From NCBI GenBank assembly GCA_002794775.1, contig NBAY01000162.1, positions 1 to 31,926 on the forward strand: DNA of 31,926 bases, given 5' to 3'. The position numbers and the translations under genes were made by a program. The stretch comes from Porodaedalea pini. Taxonomy: Eukaryota; Basidiomycota; Agaricomycetes; Hymenochaetales; Hymenochaetaceae. Shown piece after piece: positions 1-9,589 of the stretch. Numbering within the stretch: position 1 is the first letter of the stretch; each line of letters opens with the position of its first letter. Under the pieces are notes generated by a model. It was given only the letters and a program-made list of their open reading frames with translations, ran no database searches and was not told where the DNA came from.

Positions 1-667
1 GGATATGTACAAGTAAACTAGATACTTGTACTGTAGAAATTAAGCAAATAATGATAAGAAAAAAGGATAGAATGAAGAACCAGCTCTTATCAAATCAAGA
101 ACTCAGCTGACTAGCCTTCTTGCAGCAATGATCAAGCTCATCATTCTAACAGTATATGCTTGTATCACTCTAGATAATAAACAGAGAGGCTATGCAAGGG
201 TTGAATAGGGTTCAAGCAGGAACTCAATACTAAGATGGCAGTGCTTGAACCATAAGTTCCAACTAAACTGTGCTCCACTCCTTCTGGAAACTGTGCAGTC
301 TGCCATTCTGATCAACAGTGTGTCAAATGACATCTTCCCTACAACATGAGGCCCATCATCTCAGTGCCACTGGTACATATTATGCATCAACATGAACCAA
401 TTCATGTCTGCAAACCTATTGGATCCATTTGTGCCTCACTGGGGTAAACCCTATCACTGTACAGCTGCCAGAATATCTGGCTGATTGCCTGTAGCTGGCA
501 CATGTCCCTCCATTCAGTGCATGTTTCATCTTCTCATTCTGGCAGCCCACACTCACATCTGTCCCACCAAATATGACTAAAGAATTTTCAAGAAGTATAC
601 AGGTGTGATCCAACTGTCTGACCTGCAAAAGACTATCTGACTGCTGCACAATGTGGATGATCCTATT

Positions 668-1020
668 GTTTGGGAGCCCCCAATTATCTGGGAGCCCCCA
701 ACTGGGAGTGCCCAATTATTTGGGAGCCCCCAACTGGAGCCCCCATTATTTGGGAGGCCCAATTGGAGTGCCATTTGGGAGCCCCCAACTGGGAGCCCCC
801 AATTATTTGGGAGGCCCCAATTGGGAGTGCCCAATTATTTGGGAGCCCCCAACTGGGAGCCCCCAATTATTTGGGAGGCCCCAACTGGGAGCCCCCAATT
901 ATTTGGGAGGCCCCAATAATTTGGGAGCCCCCAATTGGGAGTGCCCAATTATTTGGGAGCCCCCAACTGGGAACCCCCAATTATTTGGGAGCCCCCAATT
1001 GGGAGTGCCCAGGGAGTGCC
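668..1020. repeat. GGGAG hairpin tandem array, left arm
   Basis: About 350 bp of alternating short near-palindromes such as TTGGGAGCCCCCAA and CTGGGAGTGCCCAA, joined by AATTATT. Where regular, two hairpin motifs form a unit of about 32 bp. All six frames stay open through most of the array, which creates several spurious overlapping open frames. The order of motif variants differs from the right arm, making this the only clearly length-variable part of the palindrome. Confidence 0.9.
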
Positions 1021-1712
1021 CAATATTTGGAAATGCCCAGTTGGGTCTCTTTTTTATTCCTGCCCAGGAATCTTTTTTATTTTATTTTTGAAATAGAAAT
1101 CATTATGTCATGAAAATTAGAATGTGTCTAGAATAGAAGCCTTGGTGATTCTACAGAGAATTTCTTCATCCTCACCTGTTGCCTCCAGTTTTGCAAGTGT
1201 GGCACCAGACTGGCCCTCGGAGATCTCCTATGATGAAAGTTTTGATGTGATGTATTGTAAGATGGATGCAACTGTCTTACTCTTCACATTTTGTAATGTC
1301 CTCTGGTGATACACAACACTTACTCAGATCAAAATATCCTTCTGTGTATAACAAATGAATGACTGAGACAGATACAACAGATACAACAAGAGACAGACCC
1401 TTCTCCTTGTCCACATGCAGGATGACAACAATCTCTTTCCTTCCAACACAGATCAACCTTTGAATCAAATGAGTTCACCTGCAAGAAAGTTCCAAGAATA
1501 GAATCATCCCTTCAATGTTATCACATTCAAGCTGCATACATCATGAATGACAGTCAGTATTAAGTTGCAATGGCCTCTGACCCAATGCTCAAGCCTGAGT
1601 TGGACAAATAGTTTGAATCTGTACTCCATGCAGTACTCCACACACTATTGGTACTGTTATTGAAATTGTAGATAATAATAGCTGCATGATGCTGCACTCA
1701 GCATCTTGAGCA
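1021..1712. other. CpG-poor stretch without a recognised gene (left arm)
   Basis: Mirror of 8537-9228. It holds only open frames of about 60 codons. One minus-strand frame (1468-1277) is preceded by a TTCTTGCAG acceptor-like sequence and is cysteine-rich in an alternative frame. I cannot assign it. Confidence 0.5.
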
Positions 1713-2486
1713 TTGATTCACCAAGCAAGAGTGGCAAGTACAAAAAGCACGGTGTTGGCTCTTTGAGTAGGACAGGCGTCGGGTCAGTCAACAATGATGT
1801 CCTTGACGTAAAGCGGAAAAAAGTAATGTTCATTGTGCACTGAGCGCTGCGTGCTAATGATTGTGAGAGGTGGACCTGCAAACAAGAACGGCAATGATCC
1901 TGGGGGATCAATAGCAGGGCGGCATACTTTGCATGGCTGCACCATCTGGCAGCATACCAGCATGCCTGAGCTCTGTTCACAAACCTTGCCTTCATCTGCA
2001 TACGGCCAAATTCCGGACTGTTTGCATCGGGCAAGGGTGGACTCAGGAAGTCCTTCACGTCGCGCGCTGCAGATTGTTGGCAACAAACCAAACGCGATCG
2101 TTGATTCACCAAGTGAGAGTGGCGAGTACGACAGGCATAGTGTCGGTTTTTTGAGCGGAACGGGCATCGGTCAGACAACAATGGTGTCTGTGATGCAAGC
2201 ATAGAAGAAAGGAATGTTTGCTGTGCACTGAGAGCCGCAATGACTGCGAGAGGTGGAGCAACAAACGAGAACGGCAACGATCCTGGGGATCGATAGTGGG
2301 GCAGCATGCTCTGCACAGCCGCATCACCTGGCAGCGTCGCAGCACGTCTGAGGTACTCCGTTTGCCATCCCTGCCTTCGTCTGCGTGCGGCCAGACTTCA
2401 GACTTGCGCCTGCATCTGACAAGGGTGGACTCGGGAAGTGCCTCGCGTTGTGCACTGCAGAAACCGGAGACGATCCAAATGCGATC
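1713..2486 (-). repeat. Cyclin-tail tandem repeat, both units (left arm)
   Basis: Mirror copy of 7763-8536: unit 1 at 2100-2486 and unit 2 at 1713-2099. Confidence 0.8.
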
Positions 2487-3245
2487 GTACCCTCGCTTTT
2501 CGCGTGTTGCATGATGCCCGAGTTCTCTCCCCATGGTGGCGCCGCGCTCTTGACAATCCAGAGACGCCACCCAAGCGCATCGCCCAGTGCACGTTCGCAG
2601 TGTCCAACCTCCCGCGGTAGGAGACCGGAGAGCTTTTCCCATGCTCGATTCGAATAGCATCGATCCTGTAAGAATTTAAATACCAGAATGAGTGCGGCGA
2701 TGAGAGTGCAGCGAGGGAAGAGGTGGCAGCGGTGTGAGCGGTTTTGCCAGAATCTTACGACGCTCGTCGTTAGACTGCCTTTGAATCTGCATCTGTTGAG
2801 TTAATGGAAGCGAAGCATCCATCGGGAGGACTGTCGACACACACGATGCGACCTGTTCGACATCGGTTCCGTTGGAAGACCGCAGAGGTTGGATGTGTCC
2901 AAAGAGGTATTCGCCTGACTCCCGTGCCTCTCCTCTCCTCCACGAGCTCCGACACTTCCTCCCACACCACTTCGATGTAGCAGAGCGCCAACTGCAGGAC
3001 GCTGCATCTCGTGCGTGAACGGCGGAGAACACCCTGTGCGAATGTTTTGATCGGAACGAGATCCTTCTCGGACACAATGGTTGCATCGCGTTCGCCGAAG
3101 TGCTCAGTGAGAAAGACGGATAGGAAAATGGCTGACGTCGATGTTGAAGCGTGTGGAGTGTTGGCGGGGGCAGAAGGAAGAGGCGAGGAATGCGTCGTAG
3201 GTGAACAGGGCGAGGGAAGTTGAACCGCTCGACATTTTCGGTAGA
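2324..3245 (-). pseudogene. Pcl1/2-like cyclin, frameshifted, left-arm copy
   Basis: Mirror copy of 7004-7925 with the same two frame disruptions. I saw no residue difference in any translated frame, so both lesions predate the palindromic duplication. Confidence 0.68.
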
Positions 3246-4192
3246 CGCCTTGCTCGGTGTTGAAGTCGTGAGGTCAATGATCAGGTCGTAATACTGAGGT
3301 TTCTCCATGAAGATCGCGTCGGTTGTGCATGCGATCCAGCCACGTCCCATCTTGCTTTCGCGTTCGAGGCGCTGCAAGTTGCTTAGTGTCACCATGCCGA
3401 GTACTGACGGGCTTTCTGGAGATGGCTCGTCCTTGCTCGGCGCTCCAAAAAGCCCTTGTATTGGCGTCCCGAGTGCATGGCCTCTGGACGCCATATGGTG
3501 CTCGCGACAGAGGTCTGATGCGATCCATGCAAGCACACCTGCAACTTCAACCGGCGGGAGTGTGAAGATCAGGATGCGTCGGCGTGAGAGCACAAATTTG
3601 TAGAGCGAAAGCGACAATTGGACGCATAATTCTGCACAGGGCGTCAGAGCAAGTAGAATAAAAACAGAAACAAATGTACGCCATCGAGCTCGTCGCTCCA
3701 GCCAGACCATAAGTCTGCAGATGCCTTCTCGTCCACCCTGTGTGACTCAAACCACATGCGCGCGGGGGCGAAGTCCGCCTCCGTCAAGTCCCCCGCAGCA
3801 CCCAGCCCCAACAAATCTTCGTCACCTTCCTGCTCCCGAGCATCTGCTTCTGCGTAGATCCCATCCACCAGAGCACGTAGCGCAGCGACGTGTAGCCACG
3901 GCCGCGGGCCAGGGGCGGTCTTGAGGAGGATACCGAGCGACGCCAGCCTAAACCCACGATGCGCCTGAGCACGCGTTGGTCGTCGTCGAAAGACGGCGAG
4001 CCCACTACGGGCGCCATGTGAGAGATATACAGGGTCACGCTCTACGAGCTGAAGTCCACTTGGGAGCACGCTGAACTCGACGCCGTTGAAGCTGAGGTTG
4101 TCATCGGCCTTCGACGCCCAGTCGATGGCATTTCCCTTCGTAGGGTGGAATGAGGCGTGGAATATTGCGACTGGCAGACTGTCCATTGACAT
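3246..4192 (-). pseudogene. DENND11/LCHN-like gene, 3' truncated, left-arm copy
   Basis: Mirror copy of 6057-7003 with five substitutions detected by comparing frames (near 3674, 3765, 3815, 3838 and 3901). Each is a C/T or G/A change at a CpG dinucleotide. Three of them change residues in the protein frame or its antisense frames, and none creates a stop in the DENND11 frame. The intron is conserved on the minus strand at about 3632-3679. Confidence 0.68.
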
Positions 4193-4576
4193 CAGTTCCG
4201 TCGGAAGGCCACAAAGGTTGGATGTGTCCAAAGAGGTATTCGCCCTTGACTCCCGTGCCTCTCCTCTCCTCCACGAGCTCCGACGCTTCCTCCCGCACCA
4301 CTTCGATGTAGCAGAGCGCCGACTGCAGGACGCTGCATCTCGTGCGTGAACGGTGGAGAACCCCTTGTGCGAATGTTTTGATCGGAACGAGATCCTTCTC
4401 GGACACAACGGTTGCGTCGTGTTCGCCAAAGTGCTCGGTGAGAAAGGCGGATGGGAAAACGGCTGACGTCGATGTTGAAGCGTGTGGAGTGTCGGTGGGG
4501 GCAGAAGGAAGAGGCGAGGAATGCGTTCAAGGTGAACAGGGCGAGGGAAGTTGAACCGCTCGACGATTTCGGTAGA
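4187..4576 (-). pseudogene. Cyclin N-terminal fragment, copy 1, left arm
   Basis: Mirror copy of 5673-6062. The translated frames are identical to the right-arm copy. Confidence 0.65.
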
Positions 4577-4936
4577 TGTCGCCAGTCCCTCCCTGCCTGA
4601 CAATGATGAGAGAGAGAACGGCGACGTCGCGACCGATGATGCAGCCACGGACCGGCTTGCACTTTCTCACCGGTGCGGCAGAGACGGTAGCAAGAGTGAC
4701 CAGCAGAAAGGAGAAGGCGAACGGTTAGGAATGAGTACACCCTGCTTCATCGGGAAGTCCTGCTCGTTGTTTCCACCAGAGAAGCGAAAGACGTGGCCTC
4801 TGAACTCATCACCGAGCGAGTCACCAGGGACGCCTGGGACATCTTCTTGCCGTGGAAGATGCGGTAACGACGCTCATCGTCGATGTCGATCGTCTTTTGC
4901 TGGCCCATCGCTGGGTCAGCGATGTCGACACTTCAT
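4573..4936 (-). pseudogene. eS6 5' fragment, left-arm copy
   Basis: Mirror copy of the frameshifted eS6 fragment at 5313-5676, with the same frameshifts. One difference was found, at 4768 (T here, against the C that would pair with 5481). It is a CpG-to-TpG transition. Confidence 0.75.
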
Positions 4937-4995
4937 GGCCGGTGGTGTCTTGAGGAGCTCGTCGTGTTCTGTCCCTTCAGGCAAGCAAAAAAATG

Positions 4996-5052
4996 CTGAA
5001 AAGTAGTTATTAGTATATTTAGATAGGTTTTATGAATATTTTTTTTGCTTAC
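4996..5052 (-). other. Mirror copy of the probable 57-bp intron
   Basis: Reverse-complement duplicate of 5197-5253, with the same donor, branch-like and acceptor sequences. Confidence 0.55.
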
Positions 5053-5121
5053 CTTGAGTGTGTGGCTAGTGGGACACCTGAGCTCGTCGTCGATGGTGAA
5101 GACGAAATGATACGAACAACG

Positions 5122-5127
5122 ACGATG
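5122..5127. other. Spacer at the palindrome centre
   Basis: The six bases ACGATG separate two arms that are complementary right up to the spacer: 5101-5121 pairs with 5128-5148 without a mismatch. A spacer this short makes the structure an almost perfect hairpin. Such palindromes are normally unstable in replication and in cloning. Confidence 0.95.
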
Positions 5128-5196
5128 CGTTGTTCGTATCATTTCGTCTTCACCATCGACGACGAGCTCAGGTGTCCCACTAGCCACACACTCAAG

Positions 5197-5253
5197 GTAA
5201 GCAAAAAAAATATTCATAAAACCTATCTAAATATACTAATAACTACTTTTCAG
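5197..5253 (+). other. Probable 57-bp spliceosomal intron near the palindrome centre
   Basis: A strong donor (CTCAAG/GTAAGC) is followed by a CTAATAAC branch-like sequence and a TTTTCAG acceptor. The exon on its left begins essentially at the palindrome centre, encodes a frame containing FTIDDELRCPTSHTLK, and is not recognised. The exon on its right leads to the eS6 fragment at 5313. Intron retention argues that this part was captured from genomic DNA rather than from a processed transcript. The mirror copy is at 4996-5052 on the minus strand. Confidence 0.55.
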
Positions 5254-5312
5254 CATTTTTTTGCTTGCCTGAAGGGACAGAACACGACGAGCTCCTCAAG
5301 ACACCACCGGCC

Positions 5313-5676
5313 ATGAAGTGTCGACATCGCTGACCCAGCGATGGGCCAGCAAAAGACGATCGACATCGACGATGAGCGTCGTTACCGCATCTTCCACGGC
5401 AAGAAGATGTCCCAGGCGTCCCTGGTGACTCGCTCGGTGATGAGTTCAGAGGCCACGTCTTTCGCTTCTCTGGTGGAAACGACGAGCAGGACTTCCCGAT
5501 GAAGCAGGGTGTACTCATTCCTAACCGTTCGCCTTCTCCTTTCTGCTGGTCACTCTTGCTACCGTCTCTGCCGCACCGGTGAGAAAGTGCAAGCCGGTCC
5601 GTGGCTGCATCATCGGTCGCGACGTCGCCGTTCTCTCTCTCATCATTGTCAGGCAGGGAGGGACTGGCGACATCTA
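5313..5676 (+). pseudogene. Ribosomal protein eS6 (RPS6) 5' fragment, frameshifted
   Basis: Conceptual pieces in all three frames match the N-terminal half of eukaryotic 40S protein eS6. In order they are: an ATGAAG start, [32 protein letters not shown], a [14 protein letters not shown] stretch, [29 protein letters not shown] and DVAVLSLIIVRQGG. The order and spacing are right, but the frame changes after the second codon, after SQ, after IPNR and near the basic RTGEK segment. The match stops after about 110 of the roughly 240 residues of the family, where the cyclin-derived segment begins. It cannot make a functional ribosomal protein. The intact eS6 gene must lie elsewhere, because the protein is essential. 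Confident as a fragment; the exact joins are inferred. Confidence 0.75.
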
Positions 5677-6062
5677 CCGAAATCGTCGAGCGGTTCAACT
5701 TCCCTCGCCCTGTTCACCTTGAACGCATTCCTCGCCTCTTCCTTCTGCCCCCACCGACACTCCACACGCTTCAACATCGACGTCAGCCGTTTTCCCATCC
5801 GCCTTTCTCACCGAGCACTTTGGCGAACACGACGCAACCGTTGTGTCCGAGAAGGATCTCGTTCCGATCAAAACATTCGCACAAGGGGTTCTCCACCGTT
5901 CACGCACGAGATGCAGCGTCCTGCAGTCGGCGCTCTGCTACATCGAAGTGGTGCGGGAGGAAGCGTCGGAGCTCGTGGAGGAGAGGAGAGGCACGGGAGT
6001 CAAGGGCGAATACCTCTTTGGACACATCCAACCTTTGTGGCCTTCCGACGGAACTGATGTCA
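5673..6062 (+). pseudogene. Cyclin N-terminal fragment, copy 1 (390-bp repeat)
   Basis: This segment and 7004-7392 are imperfect direct repeats, very roughly 93% identical by eye. Both start at TCTACCGAAA and end near GATGTC. The frame from 5843 encodes SEKDLVPIKTFAQGVLHR, then a SRTRCSVLQSALCYIEVV helix, then ELVEERRGTGVKGEYLFG. This resembles the first half of the cyclin box in fungal Pcl1/Pcl2-like cyclins, regulatory partners of the Pho85 kinase. Copy 1 keeps the GVKGEY frame that copy 2 has lost through a 2-nt deletion. The second half of the cyclin box is absent, because the sequence passes directly into the DENND11-like gene. It is a dead fragment sandwiched between eS6 and DENND11 pieces. 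Confidence 0.65.
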
Positions 6063-7003
6063 ATGGACAGTCTGCCAGTCGCAATATTCCACGCCTCATT
6101 CCACCCTACGAAGGGAAATGCCATCGACTGGGCGTCGAAGGCCGATGACAACCTCAGCTTCAACGGTGTCGAGTTCAGCGTGCTCCCAAGTGGACTTCAG
6201 CTCGTAGAGCGTGACCCTGTATATCTCTCACATGGCGCCCGTAGTGGGCTCGCCGTCTTTCGACGACGACCAACGCGTGCTCAGGCGCATCGTGGGTTTA
6301 GGCTGGCGTCGCTCGGTATCCTCCTCAAGACCGCCCCTGGCCCGTGGCCGTGGCTACACGTCGCTGCGCTACGTGCTCTGGTGGATGGGATCTACGCAGA
6401 AGCGGATGCTCGGGAGCAGGAAGGTGACAAAGATTTGTTGGGGCTGGGTGCTGCGGGGGACTTGACGGAGGCGGACTTTGCCCCCGCGCGCATGTGGTTT
6501 GAGTCACACAGGGTGGACGAGAAGGCATCTGCAGACTTATGGTCTGGCTGGAGCGACGAGCTCGATGGCGTACGTTTGTTTCTGTTTTTATTCTACTTGC
6601 TCTGACGCCCTGTGCAGAATTATGCGTCCAATTGTCGCTTTCGCTCTACAAATTTGTGCTCTCACGCCGACGCATCCTGATCTTCACACTCCCGCCGGTT
6701 GAAGTTGCAGGTGTGCTTGCATGGATCGCATCAGACCTCTGTCGCGAGCACCATATGGCGTCCAGAGGCCATGCACTCGGGACGCCAATACAAGGGCTTT
6801 TTGGAGCGCCGAGCAAGGACGAGCCATCTCCAGAAAGCCCGTCAGTACTCGGCATGGTGACACTAAGCAACTTGCAGCGCCTCGAACGCGAAAGCAAGAT
6901 GGGACGTGGCTGGATCGCATGCACAACCGACGCGATCTTCATGGAGAAACCTCAGTATTACGACCTGATCATTGACCTCACGACTTCAACACCGAGCAAG
7001 GCG
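6057..7003 (+). pseudogene. DENND11/LCHN-like (DUF4484-type) gene, 3' truncated
   Basis: The frame starting at 6057 encodes SLPVAIFHASFHPTKGNAID, then LSFNGVEFSVLPSGLQLVER, DPVYLSHGARSGLAVFRRRP and GFRLASLGILL. This is the order of blocks in the N-terminal domain of the DENND11/LCHN family, DENN-type proteins thought to act on Rab GTPases. An intron of about 44-48 bp follows: acceptor at 6615-6617, donor GTTTGT at 6574 or GTACGT at 6570. Only the 6574 donor keeps the frame. Exon 2 continues with LSLYKFVLSRRRILIFTLPP and, further on, GRGWIACTTDAIF and YYDLIIDLTTSTPSKAS. The frame then runs into the second cyclin copy, so the C-terminus is missing. The N-terminus looks complete and both exons are open, so truncation is the main defect. 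The family assignment is from memory of its motifs. Confidence 0.68.
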
Positions 7004-7925
7004 TCTACCGAAAATGTCGAGCGGTTCAACTTCCCTCGCCCTGTTCACCTACGACGCATTCCTCGCCTCTTCCTTCTGCCCCCGCCAACACTCCACACGC
7101 TTCAACATCGACGTCAGCCATTTTCCTATCCGTCTTTCTCACTGAGCACTTCGGCGAACGCGATGCAACCATTGTGTCCGAGAAGGATCTCGTTCCGATC
7201 AAAACATTCGCACAGGGTGTTCTCCGCCGTTCACGCACGAGATGCAGCGTCCTGCAGTTGGCGCTCTGCTACATCGAAGTGGTGTGGGAGGAAGTGTCGG
7301 AGCTCGTGGAGGAGAGGAGAGGCACGGGAGTCAGGCGAATACCTCTTTGGACACATCCAACCTCTGCGGTCTTCCAACGGAACCGATGTCGAACAGGTCG
7401 CATCGTGTGTGTCGACAGTCCTCCCGATGGATGCTTCGCTTCCATTAACTCAACAGATGCAGATTCAAAGGCAGTCTAACGACGAGCGTCGTAAGATTCT
7501 GGCAAAACCGCTCACACCGCTGCCACCTCTTCCCTCGCTGCACTCTCATCGCCGCACTCATTCTGGTATTTAAATTCTTACAGGATCGATGCTATTCGAA
7601 TCGAGCATGGGAAAAGCTCTCCGGTCTCCTACCGCGGGAGGTTGGACACTGCGAACGTGCACTGGGCGATGCGCTTGGGTGGCGTCTCTGGATTGTCAAG
7701 AGCGCGGCGCCACCATGGGGAGAGAACTCGGGCATCATGCAACACGCGAAAAGCGAGGGTACGATCGCATTTGGATCGTCTCCGGTTTCTGCAGTGCACA
7801 ACGCGAGGCACTTCCCGAGTCCACCCTTGTCAGATGCAGGCGCAAGTCTGAAGTCTGGCCGCACGCAGACGAAGGCAGGGATGGCAAACGGAGTACCTCA
7901 GACGTGCTGCGACGCTGCCAGGTGA
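7004..7925 (+). pseudogene. Pcl1/2-like (Pho85-type) cyclin, frameshifted
   Basis: Three consecutive frames together carry a fungal cyclin. The first (7174 onwards) holds SEKDLVPIKTFAQGVLRR and SVLQLALCYIEVV. The second (about 7340-7560) holds a linker GEYLFGHIQPLR...PLTPLPPLPS. The third (7545 onwards) holds LIAALILVFKFLQDRCYSNR, AWEKLSGLPPREVGHCERAL and GDALGWRLWIV. The last block is the diagnostic second half of the cyclin box, contacting the Pho85-class kinase in the family. The first frame change comes from a 2-nt loss near 7336 relative to copy 1. The second comes from missing sequence near 7535, where the family has a conserved stretch before LIAALIL. The third frame stays open to TGA-type termination at 7925 with a proline/serine-rich tail. 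I judge it non-functional; an unannotated intron could replace one of the shifts. Confidence 0.68.
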
Positions 7926-8149
7926 TGCGGCTGTGCAGAGCATGCTGCCCCACTATCGATCCCCAGGATCGTTGCCGTTCTCGTTTGTTGCTCCACCTCT
8001 CGCAGTCATTGCGGCTCTCAGTGCACAGCAAACATTCCTTTCTTCTATGCTTGCATCACAGACACCATTGTTGTCTGACCGATGCCCGTTCCGCTCAAAA
8101 AACCGACACTATGCCTGTCGTACTCGCCACTCTCACTTGGTGAATCAAC
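7763..8149 (+). repeat. Cyclin-tail tandem repeat, unit 1 (right arm)
   Basis: Unit 1 starts at GATCGCATTTGG and is followed by a diverged direct copy starting at GATCGCGTTTGG (8150). The period is 387 bp. Unit 1 overlaps the serine/proline-rich C-terminal tail of the cyclin pseudogene, and a frame near its end reads LSYSPLSLGEST. The repeat therefore looks like a duplicated cyclin 3' end rather than an independent element. Confidence 0.8.
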
Positions 8150-8536
8150 GATCGCGTTTGGTTTGTTGCCAACAATCTGCAGCGCGCGACGTGAAGGACT
8201 TCCTGAGTCCACCCTTGCCCGATGCAAACAGTCCGGAATTTGGCCGTATGCAGATGAAGGCAAGGTTTGTGAACAGAGCTCAGGCATGCTGGTATGCTGC
8301 CAGATGGTGCAGCCATGCAAAGTATGCCGCCCTGCTATTGATCCCCCAGGATCATTGCCGTTCTTGTTTGCAGGTCCACCTCTCACAATCATTAGCACGC
8401 AGCGCTCAGTGCACAATGAACATTACTTTTTTCCGCTTTACGTCAAGGACATCATTGTTGACTGACCCGACGCCTGTCCTACTCAAAGAGCCAACACCGT
8501 GCTTTTTGTACTTGCCACTCTTGCTTGGTGAATCAA
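8150..8536 (+). repeat. Cyclin-tail tandem repeat, unit 2 (right arm)
   Basis: A diverged second copy of 7763-8149, with many substitutions and small indels. It ends at a GGTGAATCAATGC that parallels GGTGAATCAACGATC at the end of unit 1. Unit 2 is visibly more TG/CA-rich than unit 1, in keeping with CpG decay. An open frame of 219 codons (7933-8592) spans both units, but it crosses the repeat in shifted frames and is not regarded as a gene. Confidence 0.8.
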
Positions 8537-9228
8537 TGCTCAAGATGCTGAGTGCAGCATCATGCAGCTATTATTATCTACAATTTCAATAACAGTACCA
8601 ATAGTGTGTGGAGTACTGCATGGAGTACAGATTCAAACTATTTGTCCAACTCAGGCTTGAGCATTGGGTCAGAGGCCATTGCAACTTAATACTGACTGTC
8701 ATTCATGATGTATGCAGCTTGAATGTGATAACATTGAAGGGATGATTCTATTCTTGGAACTTTCTTGCAGGTGAACTCATTTGATTCAAAGGTTGATCTG
8801 TGTTGGAAGGAAAGAGATTGTTGTCATCCTGCATGTGGACAAGGAGAAGGGTCTGTCTCTTGTTGTATCTGTTGTATCTGTCTCAGTCATTCATTTGTTA
8901 TACACAGAAGGATATTTTGATCTGAGTAAGTGTTGTGTATCACCAGAGGACATTACAAAATGTGAAGAGTAAGACAGTTGCATCCATCTTACAATACATC
9001 ACATCAAAACTTTCATCATAGGAGATCTCCGAGGGCCAGTCTGGTGCCACACTTGCAAAACTGGAGGCAACAGGTGAGGATGAAGAAATTCTCTGTAGAA
9101 TCACCAAGGCTTCTATTCTAGACACATTCTAATTTTCATGACATAATGATTTCTATTTCAAAAATAAAATAAAAAAGATTCCTGGGCAGGAATAAAAAAG
9201 AGACCCAACTGGGCATTTCCAAATATTG

Positions 9229-9589
9229 GGCACTCCCTGGGCACTCCCAATTGGGGGCTCCCAAATAATTGGGGGTTCCCAGTTGGGGGCTCCCAAATAA
9301 TTGGGCACTCCCAATTGGGGGCTCCCAAATTATTGGGGCCTCCCAAATAATTGGGGGCTCCCAGTTGGGGCCTCCCAAATAATTGGGGGCTCCCAGTTGG
9401 GGGCTCCCAAATAATTGGGCACTCCCAATTGGGGCCTCCCAAATAATTGGGGGCTCCCAGTTGGGGGCTCCCAAATAATTGGGCACTCCCAATTGGGGCC
9501 TCCCAAATAATTGGGGCTCCCAGTTGGGGGCTCCCAAATAATTGGGCACTCCCAGTTGGGGGCTCCCAGATAATTGGGGGCTCCCAAAC
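9229..9589. repeat. GGGAG hairpin tandem array, right arm
   Basis: Mirror copy of the array at 668-1020, 8 bp longer and with a different order of the two motif types. Each motif can fold on itself (GGG...CCC with a short loop), so the array is a string of small hairpins. Related GGGCACTCCC and GGGAGTGCCC units occur again at 10735-10905, outside the palindrome. Confidence 0.9.

Larger units (their letters stand above)
1..5121. repeat. Left arm of a 10.25-kb inverted repeat
   Basis: The reverse complement of this arm is found at 5128-10256. Positions pair as x + y = 10249 from the centre out to about 1120, and as x + y = 10257 outside the GGGAG array, so the right arm is 8 bp longer and only within that array. 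The first ten bases of the window pair with 10247-10256, so the true left end of the arm cannot be seen. Translated frames of the two arms are identical over most of their length. The six substitutions I found lie between about 3674 and 4768. This is seen directly in the sequence; whether it is a genomic palindrome or an assembly fold-back cannot be decided here. Confidence 0.97.

Noticed and set aside
668..1020. CRISPR array
   Set aside because: The units have no unique spacers, they are adjacent hairpins, and the genome is eukaryotic.
651..1113. Several long overlapping open frames rich in GAPNYLG/WECPIIWEPP residues (both arms)
   Set aside because: They are translations of the hairpin tandem array, which is open in all frames because its units lack stop triplets. 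No start context, splice sites or domain.
4933..5316. Two 94-residue open frames that mirror each other across the palindrome centre
   Set aside because: They read through the inverted junction and a probable intron. The similarity is a product of the palindrome, not of two genes.
5601..6605. A 334-codon open frame taken as one gene
   Set aside because: Only the part from 6057 matches the DENND11-like family. The upstream half runs through the eS6 and cyclin fragments in the wrong frame, and the end runs into an intron.
7933..8592. A 219-codon open frame in the cyclin tail (mirror 1657-2316)
   Set aside because: It crosses the 387-bp duplication with no conserved motif, and the two units are read in different frames.
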